The notes under the pieces: model-generated
What the model was told of the DNA's origin: nothing
The model's database searches: none
What the model saw: the letters and a program-made list of their open reading frames with translations, nothing else
Position numbers and translations under genes: made by a program
Shown: one piece after another, positions 27,326 through 37,019 of the stretch
How positions within the stretch are numbered: position 1 is the stretch's first letter
Layout of the letters: each line of letters begins with the position of its first letter
Assembly (NCBI RefSeq): GCF_046292685.1
Contig: NZ_JBKBQM010000002.1
Span: 62,001 to 126,000, forward strand
Length of the DNA: 64,000 nt
Source: Wagnerdoeblera sp046292685
GTDB lineage: Bacteria > Pseudomonadota > Alphaproteobacteria > Rhodobacterales > Rhodobacteraceae
Reading direction: 5' to 3'

Positions 27326-29797
27326 ATGAGCGGCTTTCTGTCTCATCCTCTGATCCCCGGTGCCGCGCTTGGCTACTGGCGCGTGGGGGCCACCGCGCAG
27401 GCGCGCTACGACCTGCCCGACATGGCGATGCAGGGCGAGATGGACCCCTTTTTCTTCCTGACCAAGGACAAGAATTTCATCCCGCACGAATACCCCTGCC
27501 GCACGCAGTTTGCCGCCGAGCGGCGCGGCCGGCGCCCGGAGGCTGCCGGCGAATTCCAGCCGGTGCGCAACTGGCTGCCTTTCGGATCGTCCCGGCTGGA
27601 CCTGTCGGGGTTCTGGTTCCGGCCGACGCAGCTGGGCACCTGGGCGGAATGCGTGATCCGGGCCGAAGCGGCCGGTGCGGCCCGTCTGGCCTTGCGCACC
27701 TGCGGCGGTGCAGTGCTGTGGGTGAACGGCGCCGAAGCCGGCTGGATGGCCCCCTACAGGCGCAACGCCGAATCGGTGGCCGAATTCGACGTGACCTTGC
27801 AGGCCGGCGACAACACGATCCGGCTGTGGTTCGACGACCTGGCCGAGCGGGATGCGCGTTATTACGTGCAGCTCGACTGGCTGTCGGGGCCGGCGGCCAG
27901 CGCAGGCATTCCGGTGGCGTGCAGCACCGATCTGGCCCGGGCGGTCGAAACCGCACTGGCCACCATGCACTTCGACGCGCCTGCCTATACGGGCGGAGAG
28001 GTGGCGCTGGTGCTGCCGCACCCGATTCCGGCTGCGGTGGACGTATCGGTGCGGGTCGAGGGCGATTTCATGTCGCACCACCCCGCAGCGCTGACCCGCC
28101 ACCTGCCCGCAATGGGGCAGCGGCTGGTGATCGACCGGGCCGAAAACCTGCCGGGCGACTTTCGCCACTTCATCACCACCCTGTCGGCGCAGGGCTTTGC
28201 CGCCACCCGCACCTTCGGGGTCGAGGTCTGCGACGCCGCGGCTCAGGGCCCTGCCCCGGCCGACCCTGCCGCCCGCATCGCCGAGGCGCTGGACTGGGTC
28301 GCCGAACGCGGCGAGCCCGATACCGTGGCAGCACTGGCGCGCCTTGCGCTGGGTCGGGGCGACGCGCGCACCGAAGCGATGATCGACGCCACATTGCCGG
28401 CGATCGAGGATTGCTGGGATTGCGCCGATTTCGCGCTGGTGCCGCTGCTGTGGGGCCGGATCCGTTTCGGGCAGCTGCTGTCCGACCGGCTGCGGGCGCG
28501 GATCGACGCGGCGATCCTCGGCTATCGCTACTGGATGGACGAACCCGGCAACGATGTGCAGTGGTATTTCAGCGAAAACCATGCGCTGCTGTTTCACACC
28601 TCGGCCTATCTGGCGGGCAACCTGCTGCCCGATGCGACCTTTGCCCGTTCCGGGCGCAAGGGGGCGGAACAGGCGGCGGTGGGGCGCGCGCGCGTGCGCG
28701 CCTGGCTGGACCATTTCGAGGCCTGGGAGATGGCCGAGTTCAATTCGGCCCCCTATTTCCCCATCGACCTCAAGGGCTTGACGGCGCTGTTCGCCCTGGC
28801 CCCCGATGCCGATATCCGCGACCGCGCCGGCCGCAGCATCGGGCGGCTGCTGGAGCATGTCGCCAATTCCTGCCACCACGGCATTCTGACCGCAGCGCAG
28901 GGGCGCAGCTACGAGCATACGCTGCGCGCAGGTCGCACGCTGGAACTGTCGGCGATCACGCGGATGCTGTGGGGGCTGGGCCGGTTCGGGGCGCGGTTCC
29001 ACTGCGTGCCCGGGCTGGCGCTGGCGATCCGCGACCACGGGTTGCAGCCCGACCCGGCGCTGGCGGCGCGCGCAAGCCTGGACGCGGGCGAACAGGAATG
29101 GGCCTTTGCCCAAGGCGAAAACCGTTTTGCCGCACTCTACCATGCCAAGACGCCGGCCTGGGCGATGGGGTCGGCCGCGGGCTATCGCTGGTTCGACTGG
29201 GGCTATCAGGAAACGCTGATCCACGCGCGGCTGGGCCGCAACCCCGACGCCCAGGTCTGGATCAACCAGCCGGGCGAGGTGATCCATTCCGGCTATGGGC
29301 GCCCGTCCTACTGGGGCGGCTCGGCCAGCATTCCGCGGGTGCAGCAGTATCGCGGGCTGGCCGTGGTGTGGTTCGATGGCCAGCCCGAACAGCCCGACTT
29401 CACCCATGCCTGGTTTCCCGCGCCGGCTTTCGACGACCTGCGCCTGTCGGGCGACCTGGCGGCGGCGCGTTCCGGCGACGGCGCGTTGCTGATCCGGGCC
29501 AGCGCCCCGCTGGAGCGCGTGACCGAAGGCCCCGCCGCCGGATGCGAGCTGCGCTTGCCAGGCCGCCACGGCTGGTGGCTGCTGCGCACCGGCCGGGCCG
29601 AGACGCTGGACGCATTTGTCGCCCGACATGCCGCCTTGACGCTGGCGGGAACCGGACCGCACGCTATGCTGACGGTCGAAGACCCGGACTACGGCACGGT
29701 CACCTTTCACCCCGACGGCCGCGTCGAGGCCGAAGGCAGGGTGATCGACCCCAAGGCATTCACCGTCGAAGGAGAGCGGCGGCTGAAGCACGACTGA
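27326..29797 (+). CDS. Large uncharacterised protein, lyase-like toroid plus beta-sandwich
   Basis: An 823-residue protein without signal peptide, between kduI and the ABC importer. Judging from sequence texture, residues 1-260 are beta-rich, including a jelly-roll-like segment with VLWVNGAEAGWM. Residues about 280-620 are helical with many aromatic residues, like an (alpha/alpha) toroid. Residues about 640-823 are beta-rich again. The middle contains an Asn-His pair (Asn418-His419 in WYFSENHALLFH) and a Tyr/His motif (Tyr529, His531 in GRSYEHTLR). Polysaccharide lyases of the heparinase and alginate-lyase superfamily (PL12/15/17/21) use similar Asn/His and Tyr residues. I infer an intracellular lyase or hydrolase on uronate oligosaccharides, but no family is firmly recognised. 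Confidence 0.8.
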   Translation: MSGFLSHPLIPGAALGYWRVGATAQARYDLPDMAMQGEMDPFFFLTKDKNFIPHEYPCRTQFAAERRGRRPEAAGEFQPVRNWLPFGSSRLDLSGFWFRPTQLGTWAECVIRAEAAGAARLALRTCGGAVLWVNGAEAGWMAPYRRNAESVAEFDVTLQAGDNTIRLWFDDLAERDARYYVQLDWLSGPAASAGIPVACSTDLARAVETALATMHFDAPAYTGGEVALVLPHPIPAAVDVSVRVEGDFMSHHPAALTRHLPAMGQRLVIDRAENLPGDFRHFITTLSAQGFAATRTFGVEVCDAAAQGPAPADPAARIAEALDWVAERGEPDTVAALARLALGRGDARTEAMIDATLPAIEDCWDCADFALVPLLWGRIRFGQLLSDRLRARIDAAILGYRYWMDEPGNDVQWYFSENHALLFHTSAYLAGNLLPDATFARSGRKGAEQAAVGRARVRAWLDHFEAWEMAEFNSAPYFPIDLKGLTALFALAPDADIRDRAGRSIGRLLEHVANSCHHGILTAAQGRSYEHTLRAGRTLELSAITRMLWGLGRFGARFHCVPGLALAIRDHGLQPDPALAARASLDAGEQEWAFAQGENRFAALYHAKTPAWAMGSAAGYRWFDWGYQETLIHARLGRNPDAQVWINQPGEVIHSGYGRPSYWGGSASIPRVQQYRGLAVVWFDGQPEQPDFTHAWFPAPAFDDLRLSGDLAAARSGDGALLIRASAPLERVTEGPAAGCELRLPGRHGWWLLRTGRAETLDAFVARHAALTLAGTGPHAMLTVEDPDYGTVTFHPDGRVEAEGRVIDPKAFTVEGERRLKHD

Positions 29798-29836
29798 TCC
29801 CCGCAGCACGGGGGCACGACAGAGGAGGAGGAAACG

Positions 29837-31099
29837 ATGACCAGATACACGATGGGGCTGGCGCTGGCCGCCAGCCTGATGGCCTCGACGGCGCTGGCAG
29901 GCGACGTGCGGATGATGTGGTATTCCGACGGCGTCGAAGGCGAGGTGATGAAAGACCTCGTGGCCCGCTTCAAGGCGGAAAACCCCGGGATCAACCTGAT
30001 CCTCGACGAGGTCGCCTACAAGGTGGTGCAGGAACAGCTGCAAATCCAGCTGGAAGCCGGCGAAGGGCCCGACATTGCCCGGGTCACCAACATCAAGACG
30101 CTGGCCCCGCACTGGCTGGACCTGACGCCCTATCTGGCCGACCCCGCTTACTGGCGCACCAATTTCGGCGCCCATGCCGACTGGATGCGGGTTGACGGAT
30201 CGGATGCCATCACCGGCTTCATGACCCAGCTGACGCTGACCGGCGGCTTTGCCAACGCGACCCTGTTCGAACAGGCCGGCGTGGCCTTGCCCGGCAAGGG
30301 CGCCACCTGGGACGACTGGGTGAACGCCGCCGACCAGGTCGCCAAGTCGCAAGGCACCGCCGCGGCCTTTGCCATCGACCGTTCCGGCCACCGCATTTCG
30401 GGCCCGAACGTCAGCTATGGCGCCAACTACATCGGTGCCGACGGCAAGCCCGCCCCGGTGGACGACGGGGTCAAGACCTTTGCCGGCAAGCTGGTGAACT
30501 GGGTGGCCGAAGGCAAGATGCTGAAGGACACCTGGGTTGCGGCCTCGGGTTCCACCTACCGCGCCGCCGCGGACGACTTCATCAACGCGCAGATCCCGTT
30601 CTATTATTCGGGTTCGTGGCAGATCGCCAACCTTTCGACCAAGATCGGCGATGGCTTCGACTGGGTGGCCACGGGCTCGCCCTGCGGCACCGCGGGCTGT
30701 TCGGGCCTGGCCGGCGGCGCGGCGCTGGTGGCGGTGAAATACACCAAGAACCCCGCCGAGGTCGCCAAGGTGATGGAATTCTTCGCCCGCGAGGACATCG
30801 TGAAGGAGTTTTCCGAGCGCACCCTGTTCCTGCCGGCCCATGCGGCGGTGGCGGCCAAGGGCGGGCTGAACTGGCAGACCCAGGACAAGAACGTCGGCGC
30901 GGCGCTGGATGCCTTTGTCGCGGCCTCGGCCGACATCCTGCCCGGGGCGGCGGCGTTGCCGGCGTGGAAATGGGCCTCGGCCTATTACGGCGCGATGGTG
31001 AACCGCATCAGCCAGGTGATGGCAGGCGAGCTGAAGCTGGACGAGGCCTTTGCCAAGATCGACAGCGACATCGCCGAACAGGTCGCGGCGGCGAAGTAA
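29837..31099 (+). CDS. Sugar ABC transporter substrate-binding protein
   Basis: A 420-residue periplasmic solute-binding protein of the family that binds oligosaccharides (extracellular family 1). A signal peptide ends at about residue 21 (MASTALAGDV). The mature protein begins with VRMMWYSDGVEGEVMKDLVARFKAENPG, typical of cluster B binding proteins. An extended GGAGGAGG-type site precedes the ATG, consistent with high expression. Two permeases and an ATPase follow in the operon. From the neighbours the ligand is probably an (unsaturated) uronate oligosaccharide. Confidence 0.93.
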   Translation: MTRYTMGLALAASLMASTALAGDVRMMWYSDGVEGEVMKDLVARFKAENPGINLILDEVAYKVVQEQLQIQLEAGEGPDIARVTNIKTLAPHWLDLTPYLADPAYWRTNFGAHADWMRVDGSDAITGFMTQLTLTGGFANATLFEQAGVALPGKGATWDDWVNAADQVAKSQGTAAAFAIDRSGHRISGPNVSYGANYIGADGKPAPVDDGVKTFAGKLVNWVAEGKMLKDTWVAASGSTYRAAADDFINAQIPFYYSGSWQIANLSTKIGDGFDWVATGSPCGTAGCSGLAGGAALVAVKYTKNPAEVAKVMEFFAREDIVKEFSERTLFLPAHAAVAAKGGLNWQTQDKNVGAALDAFVAASADILPGAAALPAWKWASAYYGAMVNRISQVMAGELKLDEAFAKIDSDIAEQVAAAK

Positions 31100-31103
31100 G
31101 GCG

Positions 31104-32117
31104 ATGGCATCCTTTGGTGCATGGGCGGGGGCCGTGGTCACGGCCCCCTTGCGGGGTATCGCGCAGCTGCTGGATGCGCCCTTGCGCCTCTGGCAACGCC
31201 TGGCCGGGCAATCCGGCATGGTGGCGTTCTTCCTGCTGCCGAACATGGCGGTCTTCGGCATCTTCGTGCTGGTGCCGCTGGGGCTGAACATCGCCTATTC
31301 GCTGACCACGGGCGGCGCGCTGTTCCTGGCCGACCGGCAGTTCGTGGGCCTTGGCCAGTATCAACGTCTGCTGACCTGCCAGGACTACACCGACATCCTG
31401 ACCTGCCAGGAAGACCAGTTCTGGACCGCGCTGTCCAACACCGCGCTGTTTGTCGTGGTGCAGGTGGCCGCGCTGATCGTGCTGGCCACCGCAACCGCGC
31501 TGATCCTGAACCGCGAACTGCGCGCGCGCAGTTTCTGGCGCGCGGTGTTCTTCTTTCCGGTCCTGCTGTCGCCGGTGGTGGTGGGGTTGATCTGGCGCTG
31601 GATCCTCGACCGCAACGGCGTGCTGAACGCAGGCCTTGTGGCCGTGGGGCTAGACCCGGTCAACTGGCTGCTGGACCGCAACTTTGCCTTTGCCGCCGCC
31701 GTGGGGGTCACGATCTGGGCGCATCTGGGCTTTTTCGCGCTGATCCTGCTGGCGGGGCTGCAAGCCATTCCGCGCGACCTGTACGAGGCGGCGGAAATGG
31801 ATGGCACGCGACCCGCGCGCGTGTTCTGGCGCATCACCCTGCCCTTGCTGATGCCCAACATGCTGGTGGTCATCGTGCTGGCGCTGATCCGCGCGGTGCA
31901 GGTCTTTGACGAAGCCTATGTGCTGACGGGCGGCGGCCCGGGCACGGCCACTCTGTTCCTGACGCAATACATCTACGAAGTCGGCTTCGCTTCGCTGCTC
32001 AAGAACCCGGGCCTGGCGGCGGCGGCCTCGATTTTGATGGGCGGTGTGCTGGTGGTGCTGACGCTGCTGCAACTGGCGCTCGGGCGGCGCAACGAACGAA
32101 AGGCGAAGATGAAATGA
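31104..32117 (+). CDS. Sugar ABC transporter permease (MalF/UgpA type)
   Basis: A 337-residue inner membrane protein with about six helices. Its EAA loop, which couples to the ATPase, is DLYEAAEMDGTRPARVFWRITLPLLMPNM. The N-terminus is a longer than usual cytoplasmic stretch of some 35 residues. The start lies four bases after the binding-protein stop. A small extra loop with two cysteines (LLTCQDYTDILTCQED, about residues 91-106) is present after the second helix region. Confidence 0.93.
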   Translation: MASFGAWAGAVVTAPLRGIAQLLDAPLRLWQRLAGQSGMVAFFLLPNMAVFGIFVLVPLGLNIAYSLTTGGALFLADRQFVGLGQYQRLLTCQDYTDILTCQEDQFWTALSNTALFVVVQVAALIVLATATALILNRELRARSFWRAVFFFPVLLSPVVVGLIWRWILDRNGVLNAGLVAVGLDPVNWLLDRNFAFAAAVGVTIWAHLGFFALILLAGLQAIPRDLYEAAEMDGTRPARVFWRITLPLLMPNMLVVIVLALIRAVQVFDEAYVLTGGGPGTATLFLTQYIYEVGFASLLKNPGLAAAASILMGGVLVVLTLLQLALGRRNERKAKMK

Positions 32118-33163
32118 GCAGCCTTGCCGCCTTTCTGACCCGCCGCCGCGGCGGCGCCCGCTGGGACTGGACCGATGCGGTCACCTTTCTGTGGCTGGCG
32201 GCGGGCGTGTTCATCATGTTCGGGCCAGCGCTGTGGCTGGTGCTGTCGTCGCTGAAATCGCCGGCGCAACTGTCGGAGTTTCCGCCCACGCTGCTGCCTT
32301 ACGAGGCACGGACCGCCGAGGTGCCGGGCTATGACCGGCCCCTGCCGCTGTTCGTGGTGACCGACGAAGCCGGCACCCGCACCCTGGCCGAGGTGCGCCG
32401 CGTCGGCACCGTGGCGCAGATGGTCGACCCCGAGAACCCGGCCGAGATCGTGCGGGTGAACATCGCCAACCGCACGCCCGACCGGGCGGTGGGCGCCAGC
32501 TGGGGCAACTACCTTGACCCGTTCCTGCGCTTCGACTTTCTGCGCTATACACAGAACTCGGTGTTCGTCACCGTGGTGGCCACGCTGATTACGCTCTTGA
32601 CCAACTCCATGGCGGCCTTTGCCTTGTCGAAATACAGTTTCCGGGGCCGCAACGCGGTGATGCTGCTGATCGTGGCGACGCTGATGATTCCGCTGTCGGT
32701 GATTCTCGTGCCGCTTTATTCCATCGTGGCGGGGGTGGGGTTGATGAACAGCCTGTGGGGGGTGATCCTGCCCACGGTGGCCACCCCGACCGGCGTTTTC
32801 CTGCTGCGGCAATACATGCTGACCATCCCGGACGAGCTGCTGGAGGCCGCGCGCATGGACCACGCGAGCGAATGGCAGATCTATTGGCGCATCGTGCTGC
32901 CGCTGACCGCGCCGGCGCTGGCGGTGCTGGCGATCTTTTCGGTGGTCTGGCGCTGGAACGATTTCCTGTGGCCGCTGATCGTGCTGAGCCGGCAGGAAGT
33001 ATATACCCTGCAGGTCGGCCTGAATGCCTATGCCGGCGAGCTGAACGTGCAGTGGCATTACCTGCTGGCCATGACCGTCATCACCATGATCCCGGTGGTT
33101 CTGGTCTTCGTGTTCCTGCAACGGTTCATCACGGCGGGCATCGCCGGAACCGGCCTGAAATAA
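32114..33163 (+). CDS. Sugar ABC transporter permease (MalG/UgpE type)
   Basis: A 349-residue partner permease. The EAA loop is ELLEAARMDHASEWQIYWRIVLPLTAPAL. It has an unusually large polar segment of roughly 95 residues (about 55-150) between the first helix and the transmembrane core; MalG-like permeases of trehalose/maltose type share such a periplasmic domain. The start overlaps the previous stop (ATGA), so the two permeases are translationally coupled. Confidence 0.93.
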   Translation: MSSLAAFLTRRRGGARWDWTDAVTFLWLAAGVFIMFGPALWLVLSSLKSPAQLSEFPPTLLPYEARTAEVPGYDRPLPLFVVTDEAGTRTLAEVRRVGTVAQMVDPENPAEIVRVNIANRTPDRAVGASWGNYLDPFLRFDFLRYTQNSVFVTVVATLITLLTNSMAAFALSKYSFRGRNAVMLLIVATLMIPLSVILVPLYSIVAGVGLMNSLWGVILPTVATPTGVFLLRQYMLTIPDELLEAARMDHASEWQIYWRIVLPLTAPALAVLAIFSVVWRWNDFLWPLIVLSRQEVYTLQVGLNAYAGELNVQWHYLLAMTVITMIPVVLVFVFLQRFITAGIAGTGLK

Positions 33164-33174
33164 GGGAGGGCCGC

Positions 33175-34221
<1,047 letters not shown>

Positions 34222-34227
34222 GGCGTC

Positions 34228-35148
34228 TCAGGCCAGTTCGGCTGCCAGAAAATCCAGCACGGCGGCGCGCATCGCCGCGGTTTCGCGGTGGCCTTCGTCG
34301 GGTTCGCGGTGCACCTGCAAGGTGCCGCCAGCGCGGCGATAGGCAGCGCGCAGTTGGGCAAGGGCCGGGGCCGTCGCCTCGGGCGGGGTCAGCGGGTCGC
34401 GGTCGCCCAGGCCTGCGAACTGCGCCCGCGGCGCCACCAACCCGGCGATGCGCCCGTTCGGCGCGATGCGCAACAGGCCGGGAACGGTCAGGTAAGGCCC
34501 ATGCAGATCATGCGCGCCCGACGCGATCAGCGCGGCGAAATCGGCCAGGCAGCATTCGTGCGCCAGGGCCCGGACGCGCAGGTCGGCCGCCGCCAGCCAG
34601 TAGCCCAGCGTCGCCCCCATCGAGATGCCGAAGACGCCCAGCCGGTCGGCCCGCACCGCGGGCTGCGCCGCCAGCCAGCCAAGGGCCCAGGCGTTTTCGC
34701 CCAGCATCTGCCCGGCCAGGCTGCGCCCGTGCCACAACGCCGCCTTGGCGGCCGCGCATTCGTTCGCCACACCGTCGGCCGCCTTCAGCCGCGCCCCGAA
34801 GCCTGGCATGTCGAGACACAGGCTGGCAATGCCGCGCGCGGCCAGCGCGGGGCCGATCGGCCCTTGCAAGGCCGGTCGGCCCTTCAGCAGCTCGTCGGCC
34901 CCGATGGCATGGCGGTTGCCATGCGCATGGATCACCAGCACGGCCGGCACCGGCGCCGCCCCCTCGGGGCGCAGCCAGATGCCGCGCACCGGCTCGCCCG
35001 AGGCGCTGCGAAAGGCCAGTTGCACCGCCACGGTTCCGGCCGGCGCCGGCAAGGCGGTGGCCGCGCCCGGGCATTCGGTCAGGGGGTGCAAGTCCAGTTC
35101 GAACAGGCGCCGAAGCCGGGCGCGCAGGCGGGTCGAAGACGGTTGCAT
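34228..35148 (-). CDS. Alpha/beta hydrolase (dienelactone hydrolase/acetyl xylan esterase-like)
   Basis: A 306-residue cytoplasmic alpha/beta hydrolase. The nucleophile elbow is GVFGISMGATLGYW (Ser about 170). The oxyanion region is LVIHAHGNRHA, a candidate acid lies in AGLGDRDPLTPP, and the late histidine is in EPDEGHRETA. The N-terminal part precedes a beta-strand domain typical of DLH-like esterases. It faces the uronate operon tail to tail, six bases apart. It could remove ester groups from the imported sugars, but the link is only positional. Confidence 0.82.
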   Translation of the reverse strand: MQPSSTRLRARLRRLFELDLHPLTECPGAATALPAPAGTVAVQLAFRSASGEPVRGIWLRPEGAAPVPAVLVIHAHGNRHAIGADELLKGRPALQGPIGPALAARGIASLCLDMPGFGARLKAADGVANECAAAKAALWHGRSLAGQMLGENAWALGWLAAQPAVRADRLGVFGISMGATLGYWLAAADLRVRALAHECCLADFAALIASGAHDLHGPYLTVPGLLRIAPNGRIAGLVAPRAQFAGLGDRDPLTPPEATAPALAQLRAAYRRAGGTLQVHREPDEGHRETAAMRAAVLDFLAAELA

Positions 35149-35262
35149 GCGGCCCCCGATTGGCGCGGCCCATTGCCAGCCGCCCAGGCAGGGTGGCGAA
35201 AATGGCCGGGCAACACAAGCCTTTCGCCGGAACGGGCAGGCGCGTCTGGCGCCACGCGGAGC

Positions 35263-35340
35263 GCGAAAATGTGCGAATCGGCGAAAATCGCGCTTATTCG
35301 ATCAAGCTTTATTGACAGAACGACCGAAATCGCGTGTTAT
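35263..35340 (+). promoter_or_regulatory. glpD promoter with upstream GCGAAAAT repeats
   Basis: A near-consensus promoter is formed by TTGACA (35312-35317) and TGTTAT (35335-35340) with a 17-base spacer, 24 bases before the glpD ATG. Upstream lie two direct repeats GCGAAAAT (35263-35270 and 35281-35288), 18 bases apart. TTCGAT follows at about 35298 and CGAAAT (35324-35329) lies between the promoter hexamers. The TTCG/CGAA half-sites resemble operators of DeoR-type GlpR repressors. The promoter is well supported; the operator is inference. Confidence 0.65.
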
Positions 35341-35364
35341 CGGCACCGGATCGACGAGGCACCC

Positions 35365-36948
35365 ATGAACACCCCCACCCCTGCGCCCCCGGGCGCGATT
35401 TCCGACCTGTTCGTCATCGGCGGCGGAATCAACGGTTGCGGCATTGCCCGCGATGCCGCTGGGCGCGGGCTGTCGGTGGTGCTGGCCGAACAGGGCGATC
35501 TGGCGCAAGGCACCTCCAGCGCCTCGACCAAGCTGTTCCACGGCGGCTTGCGGTATCTGGAGTATTTCGAGTTCCGCCTTGTGCGCGAGGCGCTGGAAGA
35601 ACGCGAAACCCTGCTGGTCGCCATGCCGCACATCAGCTGGCCGATGCGCTTCGTGCTGCCGCTTTCGCCCGACATGCGGTTCGACAACGACACGCCTACC
35701 GCCCGCCTGCTGGGGCGGCTGATGCCGTGGATGCGCGGGCGCCGCCCCGACTGGCTGATCCGGCTGGGGCTGTTTCTCTACGACCATATGGGCGGGCGGC
35801 GCATTCTGCCCGGCACCCGCACGCTGGACCTGACGCGCGATGCGGCCGGCAAGGCGTTGCAACCGCGGTTCCGCAAGGCGTTCGAATATTCGGATGCCTG
35901 GGTGCAGGACAGCCGCCTTGTGGTGCTGAACGCCCGCGATGCCGCCGCACGAGGCGCGCGCATTCTGACGCGGGCGCGGGTGGTGGCGGCAACGCGCACC
36001 GGCGACCACTGGACGGTCACGGTTCAGCGCAACGGCACAACCGAAACGCACCGTGCGCGGGCGCTGGTGAATGCCGCAGGGCCTTGGGTGGAATCGGTGT
36101 TGCGCAACGTGACGCGCGTGAACTCGGGCGACGGGGTGCGGCTGGTGCGCGGCTCGCACATCGTGGTGCGGCGGATGTTCGACCACGACCGCTGCTATTT
36201 CCTGCAAGGCTCCGATGGCCGCATCATCTTTGCCATCCCCTACGAGCAGGATTTCACCCTGATCGGCACCACCGATCAGGACCACCGCGGAGAACCCGGC
36301 CAGGTCGCCTGCACCGACGCCGAGCGGGATTACCTGCTGGCCTTTGCCAACCGCTATTTCGCCCGCGCCTTGACGGCAGACGATGTGGTCTGGACCTATT
36401 CCGGCGTCCGGCCGCTGTATGACGATGGCGCAAGTTCCGCCACCGCCGCCACGCGCGATTACGTGCTGCGGCTGGATGAAAACGGCCCCCCGCTGCTGAA
36501 CGTGTTTGGCGGCAAGATCACCACCTACCGCCGCCTTGCCGAAAGCGCGCTTGCGCGGCTTGCGCCGCATTTCCCGCAGGCGCGCGGGGCCTGGACCGCG
36601 CGCGTGGCCTTGCCGGGCGGCGATTTTCCGCATGACGGCGTGCCGGCACTGGTGGCACGGATCGAGGCGCGCTACCCCTTTCTGCCGGCCGGGGCGGCCG
36701 CGCGGTTGGTGCGCCACTACGGCACGGAGAGCTTCGATATTCTGGGCGACGCCACGGGTCCGGCCGACCTTGGCCCCGACTTCGGCGCCGGGCTGACCGG
36801 GGCCGAAGTGCGCTGGCTGATGACGCACGAATGGGCGCGCACCGCCGAAGATGTGGTCTGGCGCCGCACCCGCTCCGGGCTGCGCCTGACGCCCGATCAG
36901 ATCGCGGCGCTCGACCGCTGGATGCAGGCGCAGGCCCTGGCGGCCTGA
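35365..36948 (+). CDS. glpD: Aerobic glycerol-3-phosphate dehydrogenase
   Basis: A 527-residue membrane-associated FAD enzyme that oxidises glycerol-3-phosphate to dihydroxyacetone phosphate and passes electrons to quinone. The N-terminal FAD motif is DLFVIGGGINGCGIARDAAGR, followed by QGTSSASTKLFHGGLRYLE. Other signatures are VNAAGPWV, TDQDHRGEP and NVFGGKITTYRRLAE. The length is normal. glpK follows after 71 bases, forming a glycerol catabolic pair under the promoter described upstream. Confidence 0.97.
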   Translation: MNTPTPAPPGAISDLFVIGGGINGCGIARDAAGRGLSVVLAEQGDLAQGTSSASTKLFHGGLRYLEYFEFRLVREALEERETLLVAMPHISWPMRFVLPLSPDMRFDNDTPTARLLGRLMPWMRGRRPDWLIRLGLFLYDHMGGRRILPGTRTLDLTRDAAGKALQPRFRKAFEYSDAWVQDSRLVVLNARDAAARGARILTRARVVAATRTGDHWTVTVQRNGTTETHRARALVNAAGPWVESVLRNVTRVNSGDGVRLVRGSHIVVRRMFDHDRCYFLQGSDGRIIFAIPYEQDFTLIGTTDQDHRGEPGQVACTDAERDYLLAFANRYFARALTADDVVWTYSGVRPLYDDGASSATAATRDYVLRLDENGPPLLNVFGGKITTYRRLAESALARLAPHFPQARGAWTARVALPGGDFPHDGVPALVARIEARYPFLPAGAAARLVRHYGTESFDILGDATGPADLGPDFGAGLTGAEVRWLMTHEWARTAEDVVWRRTRSGLRLTPDQIAALDRWMQAQALAA

Positions 36949-37019
36949 CGCAGGCCCCCTTGCACCCGACGCCTGCACGGGAAAAGTTGCGGGCATCCGT
37001 CAGCTTGTCCGGGGAACCC

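Noticed and set aside
29798..29836. Small hairpin CCCCG/CGGGG before the sugar-binding protein gene
   Set aside because: Only five base pairs and no T run, too weak to call a terminator or processing site.
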